Shown: positions 13,323-26,525, counted from the stretch's first letter. The stretch: DNA of 64,000 nt from Sipunculus nudus (GCA_026874595.1 CM049312.1:29101456-29165455), one strand, 5' to 3'. Translations and numbers: made by a program. The notes: generated from the letters alone by a model not told the origin.

Positions 13323-13464
13323 CTGGTTTGCTTGACGTCAGAGCGATTATAATTATAACAAGCATACCAGTGTATGCGATATACCTCCAACATTTTCTTC
13401 TGTTTTCCAAATCAGGAAAGGACGTCAGAAAGGTTTGCAGGAGCGGGGACCTCTCACCCGACAT
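13323..13464 (-). CDS. DUF268 membrane protein, copy A, exon 1 (start and membrane anchor)
   Basis: First coding exon, 47 codons plus one base. It starts at the ATG at 13,464 (MSGERSPLLQ) and ends with the donor CCAG|GTAGGT (GT at 13,322-13,321), phase 1, which matches the acceptor at 9737. A basic stretch (RRK, residues 22-24) is followed by one hydrophobic segment (about residues 28-43, including LVIIIIAL). This predicts a type II membrane protein with a short cytoplasmic tail and the DUF268 domain in the secretory lumen or outside. A non-coding 5' exon may lie further right and was not found. It differs from copy B at residues 15, 32 and 34. Confidence 0.82.
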
Positions 13465-14530
13465 TGTGTGTATTAACAGCAGATCAGTTGCCTGTGGTAT
13501 AAGAAGACAGGATATAAGATTCTGCTTTCGTGAATGGTTCGGTGACTTTTCATTTGCGGGGCTTGTTCAGTATGACGCCCTAATGGCACACATTGGTACG
13601 TGACGCGAGCAACTGTCACGCTGCTTTATATCGCCTTTGTTTACAAACCTAGGCGTCCATGTGTGTGTGTGTGTGAGTTACAAAATCCGGCAGGTGCGCA
13701 CACACTGGATGACGTATGTCGACCAGTATGCCGGAAGAGTTGATAAAATACAAAAACGGTGTCGATTTTTAGCGAGGGCAGTATTGACATTGCAGTTGGC
13801 TGGGTGAGCGTCACTGATAGGAACTACTAATTTATTTGCATTTTGGCAAAAGTATGTGTGTTTTTACTATTTATATACCACAGGTGCTTATATTTTAGAG
13901 TGCATAAAGTTAGAATCAGTTGTAGGACTGTTGCGCATTGGCATTTTTCTCTCACCCAAACCGCCAGCCTCCTCGCGGTAATGTTAGATAGATCTTCTGT
14001 GTGGAGAATGCCGAATCGCAAGTGCCGCCATCAGCTGATGTTGTAGTTATAACTTTACAAAATAACCGGGGAATAGGATACAGTTTCATGATTTTTATAA
14101 AAGAAAAATGTAAAATCCTCCACGCAAAATTTATAGTTAGTTTTAATTATGCTTTTATTGCGACGGTTTCCGCAACTTTCACATACGGTAAATAAAGCAT
14201 TAAAGAGTGAAAAAGAATATTGAAACGCTATACTGAATTGCATTAAACGCTGCTGGCCTACTTTTCTGCAGCGGCCAATTAGGAAGTCTCAGTTAAGTAC
14301 CATAATTATTTCCCAATACTGATAAAGTGCAATATTTGAATCTTATGGCAACCTAATAAAAAAAATGTTCTGCATGGGCTTGCAGCTGACGGGCCAGGGA
14401 ATGGGGTGGGGGTAGGAGGTATATGGAGTTACTCACGTTCTAGTTCATGACTCGGGCTGTGCGTGCTTCTCGAAAAGGCTATTTAAATATGGACAGTGAT
14501 TGAACGGGAATCGTAAACATTCACTTTCTG

Positions 14531-14534
<4 letters not shown>
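13465..14534. other. Upstream flank of DUF268 copy A; no second gene seen
   Basis: This holds whatever promoter copy A has. No TATA box or other element could be assigned with confidence. A short TG run lies near 13,661-13,674. Confidence 0.5.
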
Positions 14535-14607
<73 letters not shown>

Positions 14608-14668
14608 CATATACATGTATATATATACACACACACATATATGTACATATGTACATATATATATATAC

Positions 14669-14711
<43 letters not shown>
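14535..14711. repeat. Compound CT/TA/TACA microsatellite, unit A
   Basis: A (CT)n run followed by long TA and ATAC runs. Unit B has a shorter equivalent (23,145-23,272) and lacks the 160 bp just before it, so this tract is a probable indel hotspot. Confidence 0.95.
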
Positions 14712-15587
14712 CGGTGGCTGAAAAAATTATTTTTGTTTGTCTTGACAAATACTAAGACAATGCATGACAAGCAAAAAGTCTGTCAGTCAAATATTCCAGA
14801 CACTATATACAAAAATAAGAAAAGGTGATGTTCCATATATCATTTCTATTGAGGGAAACATTCGTATCAGTTACGGAGTGCCATAATAGTTAAAACCATA
14901 TCATACTATACCTTTTGACTTCGCGGGGGGGGGGAGAAGTTGTTTGCCATGTCAGTTTATCAAAACGTAAGCGGGCTTTAATAGTTGAATATTAATAGAA
15001 TTTAAATGACAATTAAAATAAGAAATAATTATCCTAATTGAAGTATAGATTTAAAAATAGTAAAATGTATAGTAAAATTATGTTTCTGTAACAGTCTATT
15101 GCAATTGGTTCCAAAGAAAAGTGTTATAATAAACGCCCCTAATTTTTCACAAATAAAATGAAAAGTATGCAACTGAATGTATGTTTCCTCATGTGGGCCA
15201 ATGTGTTACACAAATCACCGCTGTTGACTCGTTTGCAGACAAACGGCTTGGCAAGTAGCCGTGTTAAATCTCCGTAAAAATCAAGACAGACATGGGAAAT
15301 TCACTGGTTTTGACAGGTATTTCTTGTTTTTTTTCTTTTAGATGTCAGTTGGAACATTTGCTGGGATTAAGTGACATCGATTTATAAAATTTTTCTGAGC
15401 GAGATAGTCTTCTTCAATATATGGTCTCTCAGAAATTAAGAGAATGATTGATTATTCTTGTCACATGGCAAGGGGCCCAAAAGGATTGGGAGAGGATCTG
15501 CATCAAAGTTAAGCGGTCAAGTAAAATTGAATCGTTTTTAATTTCATGTAATAATCATAACATGAACTGTATAACGTGTCATCCTAT

Positions 15588-15813
15588 GCAGGGGCGGATC
15601 CAGGATTTTGGAAAAGGGGGGGTCCAACCCAGGAGGACTGATGAACATCCTTAAAAAAAAGGTCATCAGGTCCGGAAAAGGGGGGGGGGGGGGTCCATGC
15701 CGCAAAATGTCGTTTAAAACCCTTTAAAAAAGGTTGCTTCGGGTGAAAAGGGGGGGGGGGGGGGGAGTCCGGACCACTTGGATCCCCCCCCGCCCCCTTG
15801 GATCCGCTTCTGC
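15588..15813 (+). mobile_element. GGCGGATCC MITE-like element, copy 1
   Basis: About 226 bp bounded by GCAGGGGCGGATCCAGG and its imperfect inverse GGATCCGCTTCTGC, with long G and C runs inside. The same element occurs at 24,143-24,357 (duplicated with the unit) and, inverted, at 53,983-54,180. Non-coding. Confidence 0.75.
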
Positions 15814-15900
15814 TATGATAATTTCATTGAAATGACATTTAATATAAGGGTCAGTGGTAAGCACACTGTTTACACACTATCATATATCTAAACCTCATTT

Positions 15901-16855
15901 AGAATTAACCTATACTGGGAAGAAAATACCTTATTTTTTTATGTGTGTCATTCCCCCCCCCCCCCCCCCCCACCCTCCCCGCCGCCCGAAGGCAAATTGA
16001 CGCCACTCTAAGAAGCACAACCATGTTGTTCTTAGTTGTCTCACTTCAAAGTTGCATTACCCGTTTTTGCCGTTGGACAGGTCCGCGTGACTTGAGCCTA
16101 GTTCGAGTCGCCCGGTACGGATCTTCATGGGCCGAGTTCCCTTAGGCTTAGTTCACTTGCGCCGTTTCTATTAGATGGCTATGGGACGGATTTCTTCTGA
16201 AATAATTTCGATTTTTTTCGGGCCACATGGGGGATATGTGGAAAAAAAAACTTTCTTAGGATATACTTGGCATTATTCCCGACAGGTCAGGATATAAACG
16301 GACACTCCGAGGCGAGGCCACAGATTACATGCGTTAAAGTGAAATCTAGTACCACGATGAATCATAATATGGATATAAGGTGCGTCGATACCAGACGGTT
16401 TAACTAATGGAATATACGCAAATTGTAGATGGATACCCAATTTAATAAAAAAAATCCTCATTTTTGTTTAGGTATCAACGAGCATCAATACCTTCATTCC
16501 GTTTTCCGTCGACACTTGTCGCGGGCAGACGGAGCATGAATGTTGGTGTCGTACGTTGTCGCCAGTGTAGTCGTAAGTTGTCGTAGATGTGGTCGTAAGT
16601 TGTCGTATGCGATTATCCTTTGTCGCGGTGGTTGTGTCGCCGGTTGTCGGCAGCTTGTCGTAGCTTGTCGTCAGAAAGTCGTCAACCTATTGTAGCTTGT
16701 CGTAGACTATTGTCATAATGGAGTTCCTTTCGCCTCGGTTAATTTTGTTTAGAAATAACCTATACTTGGAAGAAAATACCCTATTTTTTTATATATGTGT
16801 CATCCCCCCCCCCGCCCGAAGGTAAATTGACGCCACTCTAAGAAGCACAACCCTG
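15901..16855 (+). repeat. GTCGTA-rich repeat, copy 3 (unit B), with flanking direct repeats
   Basis: Duplicate of the 7,430 element. The core is at about 16,020-16,737, and the flanking direct repeats are at about 15,901-16,019 and 16,740-16,855. It keeps 27 bp (near 16,490-16,520) between CAATACCTT and GCGGGCAGACGG that unit A has lost, and has one GTCGTA segment fewer. Confidence 0.8.
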
Positions 16856-17299
16856 ATCAGCAATATGCCATCGTTAACTACCCTACACCTATCATATCAT
16901 TTTTTTCTGTTCCTTGGAAGAGAAGGATGGTTTACGACAATAACTAGTAGGTGTAGACAGGGTTGTGTCCTATCAACGAAAAATGACATGAAATTAGAAC
17001 CGTTAATTCAATCATATCGACATGACCAAATATTACAGAATATCATTTTACATATTTCGAAATCAAATCATCAGGTGAAATGCAAGTCTATGACCGATCA
17101 ATATAAACTGCTAAAATTGCAATGTTAAAGGTTGATCCTGCCCTTTCTTGAGTTGTAGATATATTAGGGTATTAATCCCAAAATTAAAACGGCTTCCCCC
17201 CCCCCCCCCCCCCCCCAAGCCGTAAAAATGCTAGATTTGACGTTTGAATATTTAACGGAGAATGATTAAATGGTAATTTATATGATTTTGTTCCGACAG

Positions 17300-18204
17300 T
17301 TAGTGTAACGGCTTACGGAGTACATACACAGACTGTCTGAACACATCTCTGCCAGGTAACATGTCTATCACTTCCCAATTAGCGGTGAGGTGTTGCATGC
17401 GGGCGCTTCCATAAACGCGGTGAGCGTTCCATACGATATAACTTGAGTTATCAACAGAGGTTGGAACGGCAAGAAAGAACAGTGCCCCAGGCTTACTCAT
17501 ACACCAGACCTGAGCCATGGCTTCTAAGTCACCGTAAGGGTCCAAAGGATCACCATATCGACCCAAACCACTGTGCTCCAATGACGAGTAACTGGCGCCA
17601 AAGTCAAATAACTGCGCATGCCCAGCGTGTATGTCGTCCGCAATTTCTTTTGGGTGCTTGGCTGTCAGTCTGGGATGATCAAGTAAAAGTCGCCGGTATT
17701 CTACTGTAGTCACGTGACTGGCGTCGAGATTAAGTAACATAGCCTCGAGCCATGGCCTCTCAGTACCTACAACAAATCCCCTGCCTCCAGCGATAGATGA
17801 TGAATGTTTATGTATTACTTTACTAACAACACCATAGTCAAGATAACTATTTATTGACTGACCAGACCGATCCTGCTCCATGATTAAATCTATATAATCC
17901 TTCCTGAAGGACGCCATTGGTTGTGTCTTTTTGGGATCAAAATCTACTGTGTAGAGGTGCTGCTTGATGGGACATTCGCCATATTGAGTGTATGCGTCGG
18001 AAAGCTCAGACGGTGGGTGTTTTGGTGGCGGGTACACCGGCTGCGAAACTTGGTTCTTCATTCTGAGCAGTATATTTTGGCAGTTCACATGTTTTCGTAT
18101 GTACGGGTAGTATGCCCCCGGCGTGATTGAAGCTCCCTCGTAACTACAAATCTGGCCGCAAGGGGGCCTGTGCATCGAACGGTACCGGGACTCGTCATTT
18201 CTCC
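17300..18204 (-). CDS. DUF268 membrane protein, copy B, exon 2
   Basis: Same structure as copy A: acceptor at 18,205-18,206, phase 1 entry, 905 nt, ending at the TAA-equivalent stop at 17,300. By eye it differs from copy A at about six bases, two of them changing residues (position 57 Ala to Ser, position 129 Glu to Gln; numbering of the joined protein). All conserved DUF268 motifs are intact, including FVVGTERPWLEAM and YSSLEHSGLGRYGDP, so there is no sign of decay. Both copies may therefore be functional. Confidence 0.9.
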
Positions 18205-18237
18205 CTGCAATACAAAACATCAGGAAAGTCATAAGAG

Positions 18238-18245
<8 letters not shown>

Positions 18246-18296
<51 letters not shown>
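18246..18296. repeat. TA microsatellite in intron of DUF268 copy B
   Basis: Interrupted TA run corresponding to 9,777-9,832. Confidence 0.95.
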
Positions 18297-18298
<2 letters not shown>

Positions 18299-21187
18299 AG
18301 GCTTCGATTTTATGTATTCCCGCATTTCCGAGGAAGGCAATATTCATGATGGGAATGCTGTACTTTTCACTGAATTCCCGATCGGGAATGCCGGCTTATT
18401 ATCAATGAATTTGGTTTATTTTAAATCCATTAATAAAATGTAATAAATCTACCTAAAGAAAGGAAGTTAATAAGAAACACTACCAAAAAAGACTGTATAC
18501 GCGGTAGCTTTAATTTTATGCGTATCCTGGTCAGTTGTGTCTGGTATAAAGATGGTTTTTTATAAACTGATCTGCCCCTAATGCCGTCATGATCGTTATA
18601 GAACTGAAGATATCACGCAGTTCTCGCAATTACACATCTGATTTGTGGAGATCGTGCACTAGACATCGTCAGTTGCAGGTTCCATTATATAGCCCTGCAT
18701 TCATGTCAGTGAATATTTTCCCGCCAAAAATTGTCATGAATGAAGACACATGGGGCGGATTTTTACTACGAATCTCATATTGGCTCTCTATGACACGCAT
18801 CGCTCCGCCATTCAGAAGGACCTATGCACGTGTCACATGGTTCCTATGGCGCTTTATTGCCAACAACGGCCGGTTCACAGTGTGAATGTCGAGCATTATA
18901 ATGTGACAGCGTTGAGCTTGCGCTTTATTTGTAATCAAATGAGAACAACTACTAATTGCTCAGTGTTTTTTCTCCGCGATTCGCCTATATTTACATAAAT
19001 ATTTGTGCATAATAATATCTCAGATTTTATTGATCTCGGGATGATGCCCGCATGCTGTTTCACCCGAGTGACGAAATTTGGGAGCTGTTTACCGGCAGTT
19101 TTTTTTCTTTTCCCTCTAACGTACGAGAATATATCGGTCGTTCCACGAAAATATAAACACAAGCAGATTAATTTTAAAGGCTCAAATTAAACTGTCGGCT
19201 TCGCCTGGTAATACCTTTCATTATGGAAACCAAGAGCATCTTTTACATGGAGACCGAGGGAGTTTAAGAATATAATTATTATAGCACGTGAAGGCAGACT
19301 TTTACGGACCCGCACTTACACCTTCACATTATACGGACCCAAACCAAAAAAAAACGGGCAACCCTGGTACGACGATCAACTGAAATTGCACGCTTATTAA
19401 TGAATGAAAAATTTGTATCATTATGTGATTAATGTTTACACGGGCACTGATGAAAAATCGCCGTCCAATAAAAAAAAAAGATGTCCATTTAGTCCAACGG
19501 AATTTTTCCAAACGTTTTCCGGTACATGTCAGCAGCCTTAAGGACGCGGTGCTAAAATGGCCCTTACCTCTGGTCGGGACACCTGTGGTGTTTATAGTAA
19601 AAGGTGACAGCGAGTTGGTAAACAAGGGTTTCAAAACTGCAAATCAGGTACTTGTTCAAGAATAGTGGACCGCATCATAAGAAAATTTGAGGTGATAACA
19701 CAACAATTTATTATCTAAAAAATAAATATTACCAATGCACTGCTGGTTTTTTTTATGCAAATATTGTGAACGTAAATAAACAAATCTTGTCCGAAAGTAC
19801 CCACTGAAGTTTATGCGCTCAAGTTTCACTTGGCCCACGTGTGTCATTCGACTCTAGCGGGAACATTCATTTTGATCACGGGTACAATACATTCATGCTA
19901 ATTTTTCCCCATGATACCTTTTCCAAATGTGCGGGTCCCGCATGCTGCCTTCGCATTTACATGTTTATGTATAGTATTTAATTAGATATATCTACAACGG
20001 ACGCAAAATACAAATGCCAATACAGATATTATAATTTTACACTACACAAACGCAAATACAGATACACAATGTAGCTGTATTTAAATACAAATATGTATTT
20101 GACCCAAACCCTGCAAGAATCGGATTTCACTGAATACCATTTGTATTATAAAGTTGTTTTATATGGTGAACTCTGTCAAAGCATGCTGCATCAGATGTTT
20201 TTATCTTTTGCTTCAAGAAGTTATTAAGATATATACACCTTGTTGCTCTTCTTCTAGATTTACATTTTTATATTAAAATTTACAAGATAAATGTTTACGT
20301 AACATCTGATTTGTCATAGGGAAATTGCCTATTCTTTTATTCAGCTAAAACATACTATATTTAAACATAGTTTCTGAGGGAATGTGATAGGTCTGTTGCA
20401 TTACCGCGAGGATATGTAACTTATTTTGATTATTTCGACCCCTGATTCATTATTTATTTTATATATATATGTATATATATATATTGTATATATATATTGT
20501 GTGTGTATGTGTGTGTGTCAATATAATTATCTTATATCGGACGTTAAAACTCATTATTATTGAAATCGCGTTACTTTTGTAATTATATTTGCAATAGTAA
20601 ACACTTTTCATGGCATATTTATATGTATTCGTTCGTGAACACGTAGGAAAAAGGGACATGTGCCTTGGTGTCTTAAGCCTCTGGATATAAGAAATATAAA
20701 GTGATTGATGTATATTTAGAATATATGACGGTATTAATTAATGTAAGATATTGTATTATACAAGGAGAAAGTAAAATCATTTTAAACAAAGCCAGCTATC
20801 TGTATGCGAGTGTTTGAATGTGAATGTAATCTAAGGGGTTTAAAATCAAACGTGTTGCAGGCCCTAACAAGGGCCGCACTTAAAAATATCTGTCAAAATC
20901 TACACTGGTCTATGAAACTCTTAATATGCACACTGAATGAAATACTACATACATGTATAAAGAAAATTACAAATATATAAGACAAAGTCCTGTATATATA
21001 GAAAGGACATAGACGGCGGTGACGCAAGGGTCAATGGGTGCACCTTTATGTGGCTTGAAGGTGAGAGATCGTGGAAAGGTGAGGACACGTGTCGACAAGG
21101 TGGTCGTGTTAATTGACACACGCCACTGTGTATCCGGCAAGTGTTAATACAAGGACTGATGGACAAACACGTGTGCTATTTATAAGC

Positions 21188-21276
21188 TGCCATTGTATAC
21201 ACTTACCAGGAGATTGGGTTTGTCTGGAAAGGAATTTATATGAAAACTTTAATGTTTTGGGAAAATGAAGTTTCTA

Positions 21277-21341
<65 letters not shown>

Positions 21342-21500
21342 ATATGTGCCTATACATGTTGCACGATACCATACATAATAGTAAACATGTCTGACACTAT
21401 TTGATTCCTCCAGATTAGTATAATTAAACAGCTCTGGTTAAATACCAAACAGCACTCCAGCAGTAGTTTATTTCAGAAAAAAAAAACAGAAAATGAATAT
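21188..21500. other. 310-bp segment present only in unit B
   Basis: It lies between TTTATAAGC and ATATACATATA, where unit A (near 12,730) has nothing. It contains a pure TA run (21,281-21,340) and flanking unique DNA. It is either an insertion in B or a deletion in A; the TA-rich ends favour slippage or recombination in a microsatellite. No terminal repeats were recognised. Confidence 0.7.
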
Positions 21501-22093
21501 ACATATATATATCATATAAATATTGTGTGTGTGTTCGTTCCTACGTACGTACGTATGCATGTATATAAATCGGTTTATAAGTATTTGTCCATCAAACACA
21601 CGTGCGTGCTCGGTCGGATTTAGAGTGGGCGCAGAGGGCAAGCCCTTTCTTTTAGAGAAAAAAAAAATAAATCTGGAAAATTGAATTATATTCGCCTATT
21701 ACAGAAAAAGCCGCGTAGCATTTTGCGTGTCGAGCCGTTTCGTCCCTATATGCCAGAGATATGTTAAAGTCTTCCAACGGTCTTTACTAGATTCGTTGAG
21801 ATTTATCAGGATGCTGGCAACAATAAGTAAGTACTTTACGGAGTGATTTTGACATATTTTCTGTGTGAAATGAACTGAATGTCATATACTTTTATTGTTT
21901 CCTTGTATTTAACATGATAATGAATGACCTTTTAATATATATGTTGCATATACAAAAAAAATATTTATTTCCTATATATCGTTAAAATGAAAAAAATATC
22001 GCGATACGTATCGTTATACGCTCCAATATATCGCATTTCTTATATTAAAAAACGAAAATTGAAGACGATACCCAGCCCTACTAAAGAACCTAC

Positions 22094-22235
22094 CTGGTTT
22101 GCTTGACGTCAGAGCGATTATAATTATAACAAGTATACCAATGTATGCGATATACCTCCAACATTTTCTTCTGTTTTCCAAATCAGGAAAGTACGTCAGA
22201 AAGGTTTGCAGGAGCGGGGACCTCTCACCCGACAT
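22094..22235 (-). CDS. DUF268 membrane protein, copy B, exon 1
   Basis: Starts at ATG 22,235 and ends at CCAG|GTAGGT (GT at 22,093-22,092), phase 1, joining 17,300-18,204 to give 348 residues. It carries the same basic patch and hydrophobic anchor as copy A. Three residues differ from copy A (Ser15Tyr, Thr32Ile, Met34Ile), and all three base differences seen in this exon change a residue. Confidence 0.82.
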
Positions 22236-24142
22236 TGTGTTTATTAACAGCAGATCAGTTGCCTGTGGTATATGAAGACAGGATATAAGATTCTGCTTTC
22301 GTGAATGGTTCGGTGACTTTTCATTTGCGGGGCTTGTTCAGTATGACGCCCTAATGGCACACAATGGTACGTGACGCGAGCAACTGTCACGCTGCTTTAT
22401 ATCGCCTTTGTTTACAAACCTAGGCGTCCATGTGTGTGTGTGTGTGCTCGAGTTACAAAATCCGGCAGGTGCGCACACACTGGATGACGTATGTCGACCA
22501 GTATGCCGGAAGAGTTGATAAAATACAAAAACGGTGTCGATTTTTAGAGAGGGCAGTATTGAAATTGCAGTTGGCTGGGTGAACGTCACTGATAGGAACT
22601 ACTAATTTATTTGCATTTTGTCAAAAGTATGTGTGTTTTTACTATTTATATACCACAGGTGTTTATATTTTAGAGTGCATAAAATTAGAATCAGTTGTCG
22701 GACTGTTGCGCATGGGCATTTTTCTCACACCCAAACCGCCAGCCTCCTCGCGGTAATGTTAGATAGATCTTCTGTGTGGAGAATGCCGAATCGCAAGTGC
22801 CGCCATCAGCTGATGTTGTAGATATAACTTTACAAAATAACTGGGATACAGTTTCATGATTTTTATAAAAGAAAAATGTAAAATCCTCCCAGAACACACG
22901 CAAAATTTATAGTTAGTTTTAATCATGCTTTTATTGCGACGGTTTCCGCAACTTTCACATACGGTAAACAAACCATTAAAGGGTGAAAAAGAAAAATTGA
23001 AACGCTATACTGAATTGCATTAAACGCTGCTGGCCTACTTTTCTGCAGCGGCCAATTTGGAAGTCTCAATTTAGTACCATAATTATTTCCCAATACTGAT
23101 AAAGTGCAATATTTGAATCTTATGGCAACCTAATAAAAAAAAATGTTCTCTCTCTCTCTCTCTATATATATATATACATACATATATATATATATACACA
23201 CACACACATATGTACATATGTATATATATATATACATATATATACATATATATATATTTATATATATACGGTGGCTGAAAAAAATTATTTTTGTTTGTCT
23301 TGACAAATACTAAGACAATGCATGACAAGCAAAAAGTCTGTCAGTCAAATATTCCAGACACTATATACAAAAATAAGAAAAGATGATGTTCCATATATCA
23401 TTTCTATTGAGGTAAACATTCGTATCAGTTACGGAGTGCCATAATAGTTAAAACCATATCATACTATACCTTTTGACTTCGCGGGGGGGGAGAAGTTTTT
23501 TGCCATGTCAGTTTATCAAAACGTAAGCGGGCTTTAATAGTGGAATATTAATAGAATTTAAATGACAATTAAAATAAGAAATAATTATCCTAATTGAAGT
23601 ATAGATTTAAAAATAGTAAAATGTATAGTAAAATTATGTTTCTGTAACAGTCTATTGCAATTGGTTCCAAAGAAAAGTGTTATAATAAACGCCGCTGATT
23701 TTTCACAAATAAAATGAAAAGTATGCAACTGAATGCATGTTTCCTCATGTGGGCCAATGTGTTACACAAATCACCGCTGTGCACTCGTTTGCAGACAAAC
23801 GGCTTGGCAAGTAGCCGTGTTAAATCTCCGTAAAAATCAAGACAGACATGGGAAATTCACTGGTTTTGACAGGTATTTCTTGTTTTTTTCTATTAGATGT
23901 CAGTTTGAACATTTGCTGGGATTAAGTGACATCGATTTATAAAATTTTTCTGAGCGAGATAGTCTTCTTCAATACATGGTCTCTCAGAAATTAAGAGAAT
24001 GATTGATTATTCTTGTCACATGGCAAGGGACCCAAAAGGATTGGGAGAGGATCTGCATCAAAGTTAAGCGGTCAAGTAAAATTGAATCGTTTTTAATTTC
24101 ATGTAATTATCATAACATGAACTGTATAACGTGTCATCCTAT

Positions 24143-24357
24143 GCAGGGGCGGATCCAGGATTTTGGAAAAGGGGGGTCCAACCTAGGAGGACTGATGAAC
24201 ATCCTTAAAAAAAAGGTCATCAGGTCCGGAAAAGGGGGGGGGGGTGGGTCCAGGCCGCAAAATGTCGTTTAAAACCCTTTAAAAAAGGTTGCTTCGGGTG
24301 AAAAAGGGGGGGGGGGTCCGGACCACCTGGACCCACCCCCCTTGGATCCGCTTCTGC
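24143..24357 (+). mobile_element. GGCGGATCC MITE-like element, copy 2
   Basis: The unit-B copy of the 15,588 element, with shorter G runs. Confidence 0.75.
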
Positions 24358-24420
24358 TATGATAATTTCATTGAAATGACATTTAATATAAGGGTCAGTG
24401 GTAAGCACACTGTTTACACA

Positions 24421-24992
24421 ATCGATCGCTCACCTTGAGGTGGCCGTTAAAGGGGCGACTGCTACAACAGCCACATTTGATCCTCTATGTCCTGCAGCCA
24501 GAATTTCATCCGTCTGACCGGACGCTCAGGTCCATTGAAAGAGATTTTGTTCAGGGACGTAGACAGGATTGAGGGAAGGAAAATGGCCGAAATATTTGGC
24601 AAAGGCTATTGGTGCAAATATATATATATATATATAAAACACCTCACTATACCTCGTCACAACATACTACTCTTTTGATTCCAAAAGGAAATATCAGTTG
24701 CACAAGATGAATATCTTAAAAAATATCATAATTGCAGGATCAGACCTAGTAAAATGTAGAAATAAATCCAAAATCTACGGATACCTGTGACAGGAATTTC
24801 ATGATTGTGTTTTAGAAAATCAAATCTTTATTAGACTAAGTGAAATTCCTGGAGGACAGGGAGTAACGGATGCGATGGGGGTCCTCCCCCCACTGGCTAC
24901 TCCCCTGTTCGAGCGTCAAAGACGTAAACGCCGCCTTTCTGAAAGTCGAAACAAATCCTACAGAACCACCAAGTATTATGTATTTTTTATTA

Positions 24993-25040
<48 letters not shown>

Positions 25041-25926
25041 ATATATTATATTTAAATTTTTAATGGTAATTAATTGAAAGGGTTAATGTTAATTGTTTCT
25101 TATGTTATTAGTGAATGTATTTCCTATGGACTAAAAGTTCCTTAAGAGCAAACATTAGAGTTTCATATATTACACCATTAAAAATTGAAAAGAATAACAG
25201 CTAAATGAATATTTACATACCTGTTTCTTTATGAATTGGATAAGTTAATTATATTACCAATATATTTAACGTTCGGACACATGACTGACACCGGTGTGTT
25301 ATTCATAAGACCATTTCATATTAAATGTATTAACACGATTCATGCGACGACTGCTGTTGTCAGTTACAATAATATAAAAAATATACGAATTCCACAAGGT
25401 TTTTTTTCTTTGTCTGGAGAGAATTGTTATTGGTGTCATTTACAGTGTAAAGTCTAGCGTACACATTACTGTATTTTTATATGATATGATACGAAGCAGG
25501 GTATGACACGAAATACTGGCTGCATGGCTTCATATCGCATGATGTATATTGAAATATGATACTTCTTACGATCTCGGTCTTGTATCGTATCATATTTGTT
25601 TTGTGGATGTTCAAAATTTTCCTATCGTAACTGGCATGGTATGGTTAGGTATCCGAATTGTATAACCTGTACGCTGGAATAAAATGGTTCAGTCCTGTTA
25701 CTTCTTTTATTTCCTGTTCGTGGAAATTTCCTGTCATTTACAGAACAAATTGGGCAGCCATATTTTTTTTTAATTATTAGATCTAATTATCCCATTTTCA
25801 TTTGCACGAAATTCGTATTACGAACGAGATCTACGATACAAATCTTAGGTATTTACGAGACGAAGTTGCAATAGGAAATTATGATTAGGTATCGTTTCCC
25901 AATTTCGTAACGTGTACGCAAGATTT
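24421..25926. other. No gene recognised
   Basis: Unique-looking DNA with a TA run at about 24,985-25,050. Short frames are not recognised. Confidence 0.6.
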
Positions 25927-26525
25927 TGTTAAGGAACCTAATATAAACAGATCACGTATGCGTGATGAACACACATTCTGTAACGGAGATAAAAAAAACC
26001 AGATTCTGTAACACTAGGCAGCGTGAAATGTCTAGGGGAATGAATAAAGAAGTCAGTGGTTTTTTTTGTTAACAAATAACTATAATTTATTCTTAAAACA
26101 ACCCTAACATTACAATACACTAAATCAATACAAATATACAGTAAAACAGCGGTATAACAACAAATCAATACAATCACCCGGAAAAATTATGTGCACAGTA
26201 CCTGGATACCAACACCGTCACAACGATAAGTTCTTTAAATGTATACTCTCGGAAAATGACAGTTCAGTGTAAAACTCTTGTAACAATCCAGAAATTAAAC
26301 TTAAGTCCAAATGCACAAAATCCAAGAGAAACTCTGAAGAAAATCTGTAATTGCCGCACACGTCGGATAAGGTCCCAGAAACTGACACATCCTTCTGCGT
26401 CCGCTGGAAACCTTCTCTGCTCTCTTCTCCAGGCACCTTTATATACTCTTCACCCCAAACCGAGAACTTTCAACCTATAGAACATTCGAAGAATAATACA
26501 TTAAACACGGTAAGCACGCGTCACA
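25927..26525 (-). repeat. 3' LTR of the Gmr1-like element
   Basis: About 599 bp, collinear with 30,786-31,392. Read on the minus strand it begins near TGTGACGCGTGC and ends TAACA. Open frames inside it are not coding. The region holds the transcription start area: a TATAAAG-type box on the minus strand near 26,438. Confidence 0.85.

Larger units (their letters stand above)
7411..15876 (+). repeat. Tandem segmental duplication, unit A
   Basis: The first of two head-to-tail copies of about 8.5 kb. Homology to unit B is collinear with a constant offset of 8,468 bp over the first 2 kb, then shifts only at microsatellites and a few indels. The left edge is the ATCATATATCT at 7411; the right edge is GTTTACACA at 15,868-15,876, followed by two extra bases (CT) and then the start of unit B. 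Unit A holds a full DUF268 gene, a GTCGTA-rich repeat, a short TIR-like element and, near its end, a GGCGGATCC element. Unit A has about 160 bp (14,368-14,531) that unit B lacks. Confidence 0.95.
15879..24420 (+). repeat. Tandem segmental duplication, unit B
   Basis: The second head-to-tail copy, 8,542 bp. It starts at ATCATATATCT (15,879) and ends at GTTTACACA (24,412-24,420). The base triplet ATC follows directly, which is also the first triplet of the unit, so the breakpoint shows minimal microhomology. It differs from unit A mainly by an extra 310 bp at 21,188-21,500, the missing 160 bp near 23,143, and microsatellite lengths. Confidence 0.95.

Noticed and set aside
14445-14770. Open frames rich in Ile-Tyr and Arg-Glu or Leu-Ser
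   Set aside because: Translations of CT and TA microsatellites.
24220-24408. Pro/Gly-rich open frames at the GGCGGATCC elements
   Set aside because: They come from poly-G and poly-C runs in a non-coding MITE-like repeat.
26218-26480. Open frames in the LTRs
   Set aside because: They lie in non-coding LTR sequence and differ between the two LTRs.
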